NCBI GenBank assembly: GCA_965221105.1
Contig: OZ244871.1
Location: forward strand, 1,488,001-1,552,000
Direction of reading: 5' to 3'
DNA from: GM7GCV1 sp965221105
Lineage (GTDB): Bacteria > Pseudomonadota > Gammaproteobacteria > Pseudomonadales > GM7GCV1
Length of the DNA stretch: 64,000 bases
Shown here: positions 8,452 through 18,043 of the stretch, piece after piece
Numbering within the stretch: position 1 is the stretch's first letter
Layout: every line of letters starts with the position of its first letter
Notes under the pieces: generated by a model
What the model was told of the DNA's origin: nothing
The model's input: only the letters and a program-made list of their open reading frames with translations
The model's database searches: none
Translations under genes and position numbers: made by a program

Positions 8452-9996
8452 ATGCAACAACTGAACCCATCTGAAATCAGTGAAATCATCAAGAATCGTA
8501 TCGATTCCCTGGACATCAGTACCGAGGCCAAAAATGAAGGTACGGTAGTCTCGGTCCAGGACGGGATTGTTCGTATCCACGGTCTAGCCGAAGTTATGTA
8601 CGGCGAGATGATTGAATTTGACGGTGGCCTCTTTGGCATGGCGCTCAACCTGGAGCGCGACTCGGTCGGTGCTGTGGTGTTGGGTGACTACCTCGGTTTG
8701 GCCGAAGGTGTCAAGGCACGATGCACCGGACGCATTCTTGAGGTTCCCATTGGGCCTGAACTGGAAGGCCGGGTGGTCGATTCTCTGGGGAATCCGATCG
8801 ACGGGAAGGGTGCCATAGGTGCCAAGCTGACAGATGCTCTGGAAAAGGTGGCCCCCGGCGTTATTCAGCGACAGTCGGTGAGTCAGCCCCTGCAGACCGG
8901 GCTCAAAGCAATTGACTCCATGGTGCCCATCGGCCGCGGTCAGCGCGAACTGATTATTGGCGACCGCCAGATCGGTAAAACCGCCGTTGCGATTGACGCT
9001 GTCATTAACCAGAAAGCTACAGGTGTCAAGTGTATTTACGTTGCCGTGGGCCAGAAGAACTCCACGGTTGCCAACATCGTGCGCAAACTCGAAGAGCACG
9101 GGGCCATGGAGCACACCATTGTGGTTGCAGCCACGGCATCCGATCCTGCGTCCATGCAATATCTTGCCCCTTATGCTGGGTGTACTATGGGAGAGTACTA
9201 CCGCGACCGTGGTCAGGATGCCCTGATCATCTATGACGATCTAACCAAGCAGGCCTGGGCCTATCGCCAGATCTCGCTGCTGCTGCGCCGCCCTCCTGGC
9301 CGTGAAGCCTACCCCGGCGATGTCTTCTACCTCCACTCCAGATTGCTGGAGCGCGCCGCGCGGGTTAATGCAGACTACGTTGAGAACTTCACCGGTGGTG
9401 AGGTCAAGGGCAGGACCGGTTCACTCACAGCGCTGCCAATCATTGAAACCCAGGCCGGTGACGTATCGGCCTTCGTACCTACCAATGTGATTTCCATTAC
9501 AGATGGTCAGATTTTCCTTGAGGCGGATCTGTTCAATGCTGGCATTCGTCCTGCCATGAACGCCGGTCTCTCGGTGTCGCGTGTGGGTGGTGCAGCCCAA
9601 ACCAAGATTATCAAGACACTTGGTGGCGGTATACGTCTTGCGTTAGCACAGTATCGAGAACTGGCGGCATTCTCGCAGTTTGCCTCCGATCTCGATGAGG
9701 CTACCCGGGAACAGCTTGAGCACGGCCAGGCCGTGACCGAGTTAATGAAACAGGCACAGTACGCCCCGCTTAATGTTGCCGAAATGGGTGTGGTGCTCTA
9801 CGCGGCCAACTCCGGGTACCTGAAAGGCATTGAAATCAACAAGATTGGTGATTTTGAAGCTGCGCTGCTCGGCTACATGAACTCTGAACACGCTGATCTC
9901 ATGGGTCAGGTGGGTGATGAGGGCAACTGGAATGACGACATTGAGGCCAGTTTCAAGGCGGCCATCGATACGTTTGTTGAAACCCAAGCATACTAG
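8452..9996 (+). CDS. atpA: F0F1 ATP synthase subunit alpha
   Basis: A 514-residue F1 subunit that carries the regulatory nucleotide sites. The P-loop GDRQIGKT is at residues 170-177, and the signature PAMNAGLSVSRVG is present. Length and N-terminus (MQQLNPSEISEIIK) fit the gammaproteobacterial family. A 38-base gap separates it from atpH. Confidence 0.98.
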   Translation: MQQLNPSEISEIIKNRIDSLDISTEAKNEGTVVSVQDGIVRIHGLAEVMYGEMIEFDGGLFGMALNLERDSVGAVVLGDYLGLAEGVKARCTGRILEVPIGPELEGRVVDSLGNPIDGKGAIGAKLTDALEKVAPGVIQRQSVSQPLQTGLKAIDSMVPIGRGQRELIIGDRQIGKTAVAIDAVINQKATGVKCIYVAVGQKNSTVANIVRKLEEHGAMEHTIVVAATASDPASMQYLAPYAGCTMGEYYRDRGQDALIIYDDLTKQAWAYRQISLLLRRPPGREAYPGDVFYLHSRLLERAARVNADYVENFTGGEVKGRTGSLTALPIIETQAGDVSAFVPTNVISITDGQIFLEADLFNAGIRPAMNAGLSVSRVGGAAQTKIIKTLGGGIRLALAQYRELAAFSQFASDLDEATREQLEHGQAVTELMKQAQYAPLNVAEMGVVLYAANSGYLKGIEINKIGDFEAALLGYMNSEHADLMGQVGDEGNWNDDIEASFKAAIDTFVETQAY

Positions 9997-10120
9997 CCAA
10001 AGTTATCGGTGATCATACGAGCAAAGATGGAGGCGGCATTCATGAGCCAGGGACAGATGAGGTTTATTCGGGCGAATCCGCAGAATGTACATCCGAGTGC
10101 AGTAGCAGCAAGAGGTTGAT

Positions 10121-10984
10121 ATGGCTGTTGGGAAGGAAGTAAGAACTCAGATTAACAGCATCAAAAGCACGCAAAAAATCACCTCCGCGATGGAGATGGT
10201 GGCTGCCAGCAAAATGCGCAGGGCTCAGGACAGCATGTCTTCGGGCAAGCCCTATGCACAATACATTCGGGGCGTTATCGGTAACATTGCCAGTGCCACT
10301 TCCGAATATCAGCACAAGTATTTGCTGGAACGTGAAGTCGGGCGGGTAGGGTACATTGTGGTCTCCACTGACCGGGGCCTGTGCGGAGGTCTGAATGTCA
10401 ACATGTTCAAGGCCGTAGTGCGGGAGATCCGAAGCTGGGATGAGCGGGGTGTCCAAGCAGAATTCTGCGCTGTAGGCGCCAAGGCGGTCAGCTTTTTTGG
10501 CAACTATGGTGGGGATGTCACTGCTGCGGTTCGCGATCTGGGAGACACACCCAGTGCGGACGATCTGCTGGGCTCTATCAGAGTCATGCTGGATGCCTTT
10601 GATGAGGGCAGAATTGATCGCCTGTACCTGGTATCCAACGATTTTGTGAATACCATGACCCAAAAGCCGGTGGTACGCCAGCTGTTGCCGCTGCAACAGA
10701 CGGAAGACGACAAACTGGCTCACCACTGGGACTATATTTACGAGCCTGATGATGCTGCCGAAATTCTTGAAGGTCTGCTGATACGCTATGTGGAGTCCCA
10801 GGTCTACCAGGCTGTGGTGGAGAACAAGGCCTGTGAAATGGCGGCACGCATGTTGGCAATGAAAAATGCCACCGACAATGCCGGTGATCTGATTGACGAG
10901 CTGCAGTTGTTGTACAACAAGGCTCGCCAGGCCGCCATTACCCAAGAGCTTTCTGAAATAGTCGGTGGAGCCGCTGCCGTCTAG
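10121..10984 (+). CDS. atpG: F0F1 ATP synthase subunit gamma
   Basis: A 287-residue central rotor shaft. It begins MAVGKEVRTQINSIKSTQKIT and ends with the conserved helix containing YNKARQAAITQELSEIVGGAAA. The gap to atpA is 124 bases, the largest in the operon; a TTG or GTG codon upstream might extend the gene, but the chosen ATG fits the family start exactly. Confidence 0.97.
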   Translation: MAVGKEVRTQINSIKSTQKITSAMEMVAASKMRRAQDSMSSGKPYAQYIRGVIGNIASATSEYQHKYLLEREVGRVGYIVVSTDRGLCGGLNVNMFKAVVREIRSWDERGVQAEFCAVGAKAVSFFGNYGGDVTAAVRDLGDTPSADDLLGSIRVMLDAFDEGRIDRLYLVSNDFVNTMTQKPVVRQLLPLQQTEDDKLAHHWDYIYEPDDAAEILEGLLIRYVESQVYQAVVENKACEMAARMLAMKNATDNAGDLIDELQLLYNKARQAAITQELSEIVGGAAAV

Positions 10985-11042
10985 GAGCGGGCACCAAAAA
11001 AACCAACAACTGAATTGAGATTAAGAATAGAGGACACCCCTG

Positions 11043-12416
11043 ATGAGCAGTGGACGTATCGTACAAATCATCGGCGCCGTCGTTGATGTGGAATTCCCGC
11101 GTGACAGCGTACCCAAGGTTTATGATGCCCTGAATGTGAGCACCGGGCTGACCCTGGAAGTACAGCAACAGCTCGGCGACGGCGTGGTTCGCTCCATCGC
11201 CATGGGCTCTTCCGAGGGTTTGAGCCGAGGACTGGATGTAGAAAACACCCACGCGCCTATCAAGGTGCCGGTTGGCCAGGCTACTCTGGGCCGCATTATG
11301 GATGTGCTGGGCAACCCGGTTGATGAGGCCGGTCCTATAGGGGCCGAGGATTCCGCTGCTATCCACCGAGAGCCCCCCGCCTATGCTGACCAGTCCTCTT
11401 CGGTAGATCTGCTGGAAACAGGCATCAAGGTAATCGACCTGATTATGCCGATTGCCAAAGGTGGTAAGGTCGGCCTCTTCGGTGGAGCCGGTGTGGGCAA
11501 GACCGTAGCCCTGATGGAACTGATCAACAACATTGCCAAGGCGCACTCCGGTCTGTCCGTATTCGCTGGTGTGGGAGAGCGAACCCGCGAAGGGAACGAC
11601 TTCTATTATGAGATGGAGGAATCCGGTGTGCTCGATAAGGTTGCCATGGTGTACGGACAGATGAACGAGCCCCCTGGTAACCGCCTGAGAGTTGCGCTGT
11701 CCGGCCTGACCATGGCCGAACATTTTCGCGACGAGGGCCGGGATGTCCTGATGTTCGTGGACAATATTTACAGATACACCCTGGCGGGAACCGAAGTATC
11801 GGCGCTGCTCGGTCGAATGCCTTCAGCGGTGGGCTACCAGCCGACCCTCGCCGCAGAGATGGGTGCCCTGCAGGAGCGGATCACCTCAACAAAAACCGGA
11901 TCCATCACGTCCTTCCAGGCCGTCTACGTTCCGGCGGACGATTTGACGGATCCATCGCCTGCAACGACCTTTGCCCACCTGGATGCAACCCTGGTGCTGT
12001 CCCGCCAGATCGCTGAGCTCGGTATTTATCCGGCGGTTGATCCCCTGGATAGTACCTCGAGACTACTCGATCCACTGGTTATTGGCCCGGAACACTACGA
12101 AGTGGCGCGAGGTGTTCAGGGTGTGCTGCAGCGCTTTAAGGAGCTGCGCGACATTATTGCCATCCTGGGTATGGATGAGCTGTCTGATGAAGACAAGCTG
12201 ACCGTCGCTCGAGCCCGAAAGATCCAGCGCTTTCTGTCCCAGCCCTTTGATGTTGCCGAAGTCTTTACCGGCTCCCCGGGAAAATATGTTTCGCTCAAGG
12301 ACACCATTGCCAGCTTCAAGGGTATTCTCGAAGGACAGTATGACGAAATCCCCGAGCAGGCGTTTTACATGGTGGGCGGTATTGAGGAAGTTGTTGAGAG
12401 GGCCAAGGATCTCTAG
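11043..12416 (+). CDS. atpD: F0F1 ATP synthase subunit beta
   Basis: A 457-residue catalytic subunit. The P-loop GGAGVGKT is at residues 147-154, the catalytic Glu lies in GERTREGND, and DNIYRYTLAG and ALLGRMPSAVGYQPTLA are the family signatures. DNIYRYTLAG has Tyr-Arg-Tyr where many homologues have Phe-Arg-Phe or Tyr-Arg-Tyr, within normal variation. AGGACACCCCTG precedes the ATG. Confidence 0.98.
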   Translation: MSSGRIVQIIGAVVDVEFPRDSVPKVYDALNVSTGLTLEVQQQLGDGVVRSIAMGSSEGLSRGLDVENTHAPIKVPVGQATLGRIMDVLGNPVDEAGPIGAEDSAAIHREPPAYADQSSSVDLLETGIKVIDLIMPIAKGGKVGLFGGAGVGKTVALMELINNIAKAHSGLSVFAGVGERTREGNDFYYEMEESGVLDKVAMVYGQMNEPPGNRLRVALSGLTMAEHFRDEGRDVLMFVDNIYRYTLAGTEVSALLGRMPSAVGYQPTLAAEMGALQERITSTKTGSITSFQAVYVPADDLTDPSPATTFAHLDATLVLSRQIAELGIYPAVDPLDSTSRLLDPLVIGPEHYEVARGVQGVLQRFKELRDIIAILGMDELSDEDKLTVARARKIQRFLSQPFDVAEVFTGSPGKYVSLKDTIASFKGILEGQYDEIPEQAFYMVGGIEEVVERAKDL

Positions 12417-12449
12417 GGTCAGGTGTCAGCTTCGGGGAGAGGATAGTCT

Positions 12450-12872
12450 ATGGCGATGACAGTCCACTGCAATATTGTCAGTACGGAAAAGGAAATTTTT
12501 TCCGGGCTCATTGAATCATTGACGGCGACCGGCAAGGAAGGAGAGCTGGGTATTCAGTACGGACATGCGCCCCTGCTGACTCCCCTGAAGGCCGGTCCTC
12601 TGCGCCTCGTCAAACAGGGTGGCGACGAAGAACTGGTATTTGTCTCCGGCGGTTATCTGGAGGTTCAGCCACACCTGATCACTGTATTGGCGGATACCGC
12701 TGTTCGCGCACATGACATTGACGAGGCAGCAGCTGCGCAGGCCAAGGAACACGCCGAAAAGGTCATGGCCAATCAATCGGGCGAGTTCGATTACTCCAAG
12801 GCTTCTGCTGAACTTGCCGAAGCTGCCGCCCAGCTTGCCACGCTGGAGAGATTGCGCCGGCAGGTGAAATAG
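12450..12872 (+). CDS. atpC: F0F1 ATP synthase subunit epsilon
   Basis: A 140-residue rotor and inhibitory subunit: N-terminal beta sandwich (GHAPLLTPLKAGPLR, VSGGYLEVQP) and a C-terminal helical hairpin. It is the last gene of the nine-gene atp operon. No clear terminator hairpin was seen behind it. Confidence 0.97.
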   Translation: MAMTVHCNIVSTEKEIFSGLIESLTATGKEGELGIQYGHAPLLTPLKAGPLRLVKQGGDEELVFVSGGYLEVQPHLITVLADTAVRAHDIDEAAAAQAKEHAEKVMANQSGEFDYSKASAELAEAAAQLATLERLRRQVK

Positions 12873-13066
12873 GCACCGTGCGGTTCAACCAAGAGGCACG
12901 AGGCCGTATCTGTCGCACATGCTGGATTTTGTCGGGCGATGGTGATTCATGAGATGCTTTTCATGGAACCATGCACCAATGTCGGGTGCGGAGTCTGTCT
13001 GCTCAAAGTCATGATGTCCAATACCTCAAGCAGAATGCCAGTCACTCACATCTGGAGTCGGTGCCG

Positions 13067-13552
13067 GTGAGCGATATCTACGATTTTCAGCTCGTGCGAA
13101 TCGATGATCAGGAACAATCCGCCAGGGACTATAAAGGCAAGGTTTTGCTGATCGTCAATACGGCGAGCAAATGCGGGTTCACACCTCAATATCATGGGCT
13201 TCAGGAACTCTACGAGAGATATCGGGATCGGGGCTTTGAGGTGCTGGGATTTCCCTGCAACCAGTTTTGTTACCAGGAACCAGGCAGTGATTCTGAAATT
13301 CAGGAATTTTGCAGGCTGAACTTTGGTGTCACTTTTCCTCTGTTCAAGAAAGTCAAAGTCAACGGTCGCGGTGCATCACCACTATTCGTGCACCTGAAAG
13401 AACAGGCCCCGGGCATCCTTGGAAGCCATACTATCAAATGGAACTTCAGCAAGTTTCTGGTGAGCCGCAATGGCGAGGTTATCAGGCGCTATGCCAACGC
13501 GGTCAAACCGGACGCCATCTGTGGAGATATTGAAAAGCTGCTCGAGGTTTAA
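13067..13552 (+). CDS. glutathione peroxidase family protein
   Basis: A thiol peroxidase of the GPx family that reduces hydroperoxides, in bacteria usually with thioredoxin. The peroxidatic Cys36 is in NTASKCGFTPQY, and the catalytic Gln-Trp-Asn set shows as FPCNQF and KWNFSKFLV. The frame is open from 12971, but those extra residues do not match the family; the GTG at 13067 with GGAG at 13054-13057 gives 161 residues, the normal size. The segment after FPCNQF reads CYQEPG, where most relatives have two small residues, giving an extra Cys. Probably cytoplasmic, monocistronic. Confidence 0.9.
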   Translation: MSDIYDFQLVRIDDQEQSARDYKGKVLLIVNTASKCGFTPQYHGLQELYERYRDRGFEVLGFPCNQFCYQEPGSDSEIQEFCRLNFGVTFPLFKKVKVNGRGASPLFVHLKEQAPGILGSHTIKWNFSKFLVSRNGEVIRRYANAVKPDAICGDIEKLLEV

Positions 13553-13765
13553 GAGTCTGCTATAGCGAAGCGCCATCAAATACATCAAATGGAGTTACGG
13601 AGGCATCAATATTTTTGATACAGCCGAGAGTGATGCGATGGTGGTCAGGGATTCTTCAGGCATCTTACTGAGGTATAAAGGATTCAATGGTGCCCGCGAA
13701 CCGGAACCGACCCGCGCCGCAGTGACAATTGCCCTGGCATGGTATATCGGTCACACACAGAGTTC

Positions 13766-14233
13766 TCAGGTCTTCTGTACAAATTCTGCCCACACACCTG
13801 TGGGTTTCCACAGACTGTCCATAATCTCGCGGGCTACCGCATCGGCCATGCCAAGAACATCGCGCCTGTATCTGTATAGAAACGCAGAAACGCGCATGTT
13901 GGCGGCACAGTGCACCCAGGTTTTGCGGTTACCAAGAGATTCCAGCGTTGAGGAGAATTTCTGAAAATCTGCCTCGGTGGGTTGTGTGTAGTCAACCGGG
14001 ATATGCACGTAGCTGATCCCCAGCTTTGAAAGGGCAGCGGCCTCATCCTTGAGCGCGTTTTCTGCGCTGTGTGGGGCAAGATTGATCACCGTGCCAAAGC
14101 CCGCTTCCCGTATCAGGCCGAATTGCTTTTCGGTTGGCTGCCCCGAGGTCGACAGGGAATCATTGTACCTGCGGTAATTATAGATCTCCTGCAAGTGTCT
14201 CTTGCAGAGGTCCAGCGGGATACGCCTGTCCAT
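13766..14233 (-). CDS. protein tyrosine phosphatase-like protein
   Basis: A 155-residue cytoplasmic protein of the small DSP/PTP-like family often annotated as a phosphatase or beta-lactamase hydrolase-like protein. The P-loop is HCAANMRVS with Cys109 and Arg114, a slightly altered C-x5-R signature. N-terminal LSTSGQPTEKQFGLIREAGFGTVINLAP is typical of this family. The substrate is unknown. It stands alone on the minus strand, downstream of the autotransporter gene with a 21-base gap, so it may be cotranscribed with it. Confidence 0.82.
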   Translation of the reverse strand: MDRRIPLDLCKRHLQEIYNYRRYNDSLSTSGQPTEKQFGLIREAGFGTVINLAPHSAENALKDEAAALSKLGISYVHIPVDYTQPTEADFQKFSSTLESLGNRKTWVHCAANMRVSAFLYRYRRDVLGMADAVAREIMDSLWKPTGVWAEFVQKT

Positions 14234-14254
14234 CTTGGTTATGTGTGAGCATAC

Positions 14255-17200
14255 CTAGAAGCCCAGACGGGCTTCCAGCGAGAGTCCCCGGTCGTCCTCG
14301 CCGAAGATGCCAACGTGGCGCATCAGCTTGAAGGTCATGCTGGCATCCATGCTCGCCCGGCCTCCGTCCAGAGGCTTCAGGCGCCAGCCCAGCGTCTGCA
14401 GACTGCCGCCGCCCTGCGCCCCATGCAGCAGGAAGGGTGTGCCCAGGTACCGCCCACCAAACAGCGGCAGACCCCAGCCGAACTCGGCATCGAGCCTGCC
14501 CGCGCTCGACTCCATCCCGAAGTGGTCCATGTGGCGCATGGCGAACATCTGGTCCAGCCCGCTGGCCGTGTCGATGCCCCACTGCTGGCGCAGCGATACG
14601 GACGGGCCGAGGCCACCAGCGTCCCAGGGATCCCAGGCAAGGTATGCAGACGCGCCCGTCTGGCTGAACTCGTCGTCCTCGTGCGTGACCAGGTGGCGGC
14701 CTTCGAGTTCAAAGGTGAGACCGTCTCGCATCAATGAGGCACCAGCGGAGACCTCACCGCCGAAGCCTTCCTCAGCATCGCCACCGTCCCGGCGCACACC
14801 ACCCTCGATCCGCGCCGAGACCTGTCCGCCATCCTCCATCTGGCGGGTCCAGGATGCCTCGACCGCCGCCCTGATGCGGCTCACTTCCGCGTCCGTCTTG
14901 GGCAGCGGCAGTCCGGCTGGCACCTCAGAGGTCACCCGCATCGCCATGGCATCAGACAGCAGCGACAGGCGCACCCCCTCACCAAAGCTCATCAGTTCGC
15001 TGCGCACGCCCGCAGCACCCATTTCCATGTCAATGTCAGTGTCGACAGCCGCGCCCCGCTCCGGCCTGAGCATCCTGTCACCCCAGCCCAGACTCAGCGC
15101 GCCCCAGGCGGAGAAGCGGTCGGTGGCGGTGCTGAGGTAGGGTGTCAGCGCAGTCATGGTGGATTCCATCTCGCCCCGACCGAGAGCTCCAACATAGTCG
15201 CCATCGCCCTGGCTTCGGGACAGACTGAGGCCGACCAGCCAGCGGCGACCCAACGACAGGTCCGCACCGACCTGTCCGGTCGCCACATCGCCATCGACCG
15301 AGACAGCACCGGAGTGGCCGTCAAGGACAGTCACGGAACCTCGGCCCCACAGCCCCCAGGCCGATCCTCGCTCCGTCGTCCCCCCCGCCGTGAACGAGGA
15401 ACCAGCCAGCGCAGTGCGCATCATCTGGTCGAACGAACTGCCTTCGGAGGCTCCAGGTCCGGCCAAAGGCGCGGATGCAGTCACCCAAGATGTCCCTCCC
15501 GAGAAGCTGGCAGGCTCAAGACTCGAGACGAGTGTGCGTTCATAACTGCCAGCGATGTCGCCAAGGACCGCGCCAGCATCCGGGGATTGGGCGGCAGAGT
15601 CGCCGCCAGCGCCCAGGCTTCGCCCGGCAAACACGGCCTCAAAGCTCGTGCCACCGGCCTTCCGGGGCCGCATCTGGTCCCGGATGCGCTGAGTCGCCAC
15701 ACGGTCGCCAATACCCTCCAGTATGTGCTCAGAGACAACACGGCCGAAGCGTGGCATCCATGCGTCAGAGGCATCGGACAGACCGGAAGCGGACGGATGG
15801 TCGATGTCAGTCACTGCCACTGAGATCTCTGCCGACACCCCATCGTAGCCGCCCCCGGACGCGCTGTGCGACAGCGCACCAGATGCATCCGCGATATCAT
15901 CGTCCTCCAGGGCCGTCACCCTCAGGGTCTGCGCCCTGTCCCAGTCATCGGTGCTGAACCTGAGGCTGGTTGGCGAGACCGCCACACCCGCACCGTCCGA
16001 TACCGCGATAGCCACCGTCACCGCACCTGACGGTGCAGCACCCAGCGACACAGTGTACGAACCGCTGCTGCCCTCCTCCAGCGACAGAGAGGACTCAGAA
16101 GCCACCAGGGATGGCTCGTCGGTGTCAGTCACTGCCACTGAGATCTCTGCCGACACCCCATCGTAGCCGCCCCCGGACGCGCTGTGCGACAGCGCACCAG
16201 ATGCATCCGCGATATCATCGTCCTCCAGGGCCGTCACCCTCAGGGTCTGCGCCCTGTCCCAGTCATCGGTGCTGAACCTGAGGCTGGTTGGCGAGACCGC
16301 CACACCCGCACCGTCCGATACCGCGATAGCCACCGTCACCGCACCTGACGGTGCAGCACCCAGCGACACAGTGTACGAACCGCTGCTGCCCTCCTCCAGC
16401 GACAGAGAGGACTCAGAAGCCACCAGGGATGGCTCGTCGGTGTCAGTCACTGCCACTGAGATCTCTGCCGACACCCCATCGTAGCCGCCCCCGGACGCGC
16501 TGTGCGACAGCGCACCAGATGCATCCGCGATATCATCGTCCTCCAGGGCCGTCACCCTCAGGGTCTGCGCCCTGTCCCAGTCATCGGTGCTGAACCTGAG
16601 GCTGGTTGGCGAGACCGCCACACCCGCACCGTCCGATACCGCGATAGCCACCGTCACCGCACCTGACGGTGCAGCACCCAGCGACACAGTGTACGAACCG
16701 CTGCTGCCCTCCTCCAGCGACAGAGAGGACTCAGAAGCCACCAGGGATGGCTCGTCGGTGTCAGTCACTGCCACTGAGATCTCTGCCGACACCCCATCGT
16801 AGCCGCCCCCGGACGCGCTGTGCGACAGCGCACCAGATGCATCCGCGATATCATCGTCCTCCAGGGCCGTCACCCTCAGGGTCTGCGCCCTGTCCCAGTC
16901 ATCGGTGCTGAACCTGAGGCTGGTTGGCGAGACCGCCACACCCGCACCGTCCGATACCGCGATAGCCACCGTCACCGCACCTGACGGTGCAGCACCCAGC
17001 GACACAGTGTACGAACCGCTGCTGCCCTCCTCCAGCGACAGAGAGGACTCAGAAGCCACCAGGGATGGCTCGTCATCAGTAACGGGTTGGCCGCCATCGC
17101 CGGGAGATGGCGGGGAGATGGTGCCACCGCCACCAGGCGGCGGATCCACGGGGGTCGGATCCACGGAGGGCGGATCCACGGGGGTCGGATCCACGGAGGG

Positions 17201-18010
17201 CGGATCCACGGGGGTCGGATCCACGGAGGGCGGATCCACGGGGGTCGGATCCACGGAGGGCGGATCCACGGGGGTCGGATCCACGGAGGGCGGATCCACG
17301 GGGGTCGGCGCTGTATCCCCCGTGACGGTCACTGTCAAAAATACGTGGTCGCCCTCTTGTCTGCCGCCAGTGGCCACATGCTCCAGCGTTGCCATGTCGA
17401 TGATAGTATCATTGTCCCGAGCGGCGCTGACGGTGACGTCCTGCCCCATGTTCCAATTGTCACTGGAGAAGTCGAGACTGTCCGGTGAGGTGGTCACGTC
17501 GGGATTGTCGGAGGTTATCCACACCTGTACCCCTGAGTTCTCTGGGGGTTGGGATCCCAGCCGCACCGTGTAGCTGGCTGTTCCGCCCTCCGCCACCGTC
17601 AGGGACGACATGGAGAGCCTCAGCGGCGGAGCAAAAGGCGTTGCTGTCACCCTGTCCGATGCCGCGCCTTTGGTTTGGCCCGCTACCGCCCGCACTCGAA
17701 AGGTATAGGCTAAGCGGTTGGAAAGATCGCCGACCGCAAGGGTGGTGGTGTTGGCATTGCTGCCGGTGATGGGCATCCAGCGACCGAAGAACTGCTGATA
17801 CTCCCAGCCGGTGATGCTGCTGTCGTTAGGGTTGTTCCATGACAGCTCAACCTTGCCATTGCCTGGCGTGGCTGTCAGACCGGTGGGCTTGGCAGGAGGA
17901 GTCTGCGCTTCCACCGGCCCGGCGGCTACCATCAGCGCGATCAGCAGGGGCAGAGAGAACCGCGCGGCGCACGACAGGCCGCCTGTCATATACGAGAACC
18001 AAATCTTCAT
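14255..18010 (-). CDS. repeat-rich autotransporter adhesin-like protein (FnIII, Calx-beta-like repeats, C-terminal beta-barrel)
   Basis: A 1251-residue predicted type Va autotransporter. Residues 1-35 are a signal peptide ending in VEA. Next come a fibronectin type III domain (about 38-128) and a diverged Calx-beta-like module (about 130-235). A Pro-rich linker of VDPTPVDPPS repeats follows, then a Gly/Pro stretch and four apparently identical 106-residue Calx-beta-like modules. The C-terminal part (about 290 residues) looks like an outer-membrane beta-barrel and ends in LEARLGF with the terminal Phe of such barrels. The frame is open to 18175, but the ATG at 18010 begins the signal peptide. 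A run of 14 C on the coding strand lies 20-33 bases before this ATG and is in frame with the longer version. Function inferred: surface display, adhesion; ligand unknown. Confidence 0.85.
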   Translation of the reverse strand: MKIWFSYMTGGLSCAARFSLPLLIALMVAAGPVEAQTPPAKPTGLTATPGNGKVELSWNNPNDSSITGWEYQQFFGRWMPITGSNANTTTLAVGDLSNRLAYTFRVRAVAGQTKGAASDRVTATPFAPPLRLSMSSLTVAEGGTASYTVRLGSQPPENSGVQVWITSDNPDVTTSPDSLDFSSDNWNMGQDVTVSAARDNDTIIDMATLEHVATGGRQEGDHVFLTVTVTGDTAPTPVDPPSVDPTPVDPPSVDPTPVDPPSVDPTPVDPPSVDPTPVDPPSVDPTPVDPPPGGGGTISPPSPGDGGQPVTDDEPSLVASESSLSLEEGSSGSYTVSLGAAPSGAVTVAIAVSDGAGVAVSPTSLRFSTDDWDRAQTLRVTALEDDDIADASGALSHSASGGGYDGVSAEISVAVTDTDEPSLVASESSLSLEEGSSGSYTVSLGAAPSGAVTVAIAVSDGAGVAVSPTSLRFSTDDWDRAQTLRVTALEDDDIADASGALSHSASGGGYDGVSAEISVAVTDTDEPSLVASESSLSLEEGSSGSYTVSLGAAPSGAVTVAIAVSDGAGVAVSPTSLRFSTDDWDRAQTLRVTALEDDDIADASGALSHSASGGGYDGVSAEISVAVTDTDEPSLVASESSLSLEEGSSGSYTVSLGAAPSGAVTVAIAVSDGAGVAVSPTSLRFSTDDWDRAQTLRVTALEDDDIADASGALSHSASGGGYDGVSAEISVAVTDIDHPSASGLSDASDAWMPRFGRVVSEHILEGIGDRVATQRIRDQMRPRKAGGTSFEAVFAGRSLGAGGDSAAQSPDAGAVLGDIAGSYERTLVSSLEPASFSGGTSWVTASAPLAGPGASEGSSFDQMMRTALAGSSFTAGGTTERGSAWGLWGRGSVTVLDGHSGAVSVDGDVATGQVGADLSLGRRWLVGLSLSRSQGDGDYVGALGRGEMESTMTALTPYLSTATDRFSAWGALSLGWGDRMLRPERGAAVDTDIDMEMGAAGVRSELMSFGEGVRLSLLSDAMAMRVTSEVPAGLPLPKTDAEVSRIRAAVEASWTRQMEDGGQVSARIEGGVRRDGGDAEEGFGGEVSAGASLMRDGLTFELEGRHLVTHEDDEFSQTGASAYLAWDPWDAGGLGPSVSLRQQWGIDTASGLDQMFAMRHMDHFGMESSAGRLDAEFGWGLPLFGGRYLGTPFLLHGAQGGGSLQTLGWRLKPLDGGRASMDASMTFKLMRHVGIFGEDDRGLSLEARLGF
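15805..17076 (-). repeat. four tandem 318-bp repeats inside the autotransporter gene
   Basis: Four back-to-back units of 318 bp start near 15805, 16123, 16441 and 16759. The encoded 106-residue modules are the same, and translations in the other frames are the same too, so the units look identical at DNA level. Each encodes a Calx-beta-like module beginning DEPSLVASESSLSLEEGSSG. Confidence 0.95.
17141..17308 (-). repeat. 30-bp tandem repeat encoding a Pro-rich linker
   Basis: Five full copies and one partial copy of a 30-bp unit, each holding two GGATCC sites, encode VDPTPVDPPS. They separate the first, diverged module from the four identical ones in the autotransporter. Confidence 0.95.
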
Positions 18011-18029
18011 CTGTCCGATCCAGTGAGAT

Positions 18030-18043
18030 GGGGGGGGGGGGGG
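18030..18043. repeat. 14-base G/C homopolymer upstream of the autotransporter start
   Basis: Fourteen consecutive G on the plus strand (C on the coding strand) lie between the likely promoter region and the ATG at 18010. Tracts of this length are prone to slippage during replication, and similar tracts switch surface proteins in other bacteria. It could change the leader, promoter spacing, or the frame of a longer N-terminus that currently reads through as a Pro run. Confidence 0.9.

Noticed and set aside
15951..17573. Series of plus-strand open frames opposite the autotransporter
   Set aside because: They repeat with the 318-bp period, are low in complexity and are shadows of the minus-strand gene.
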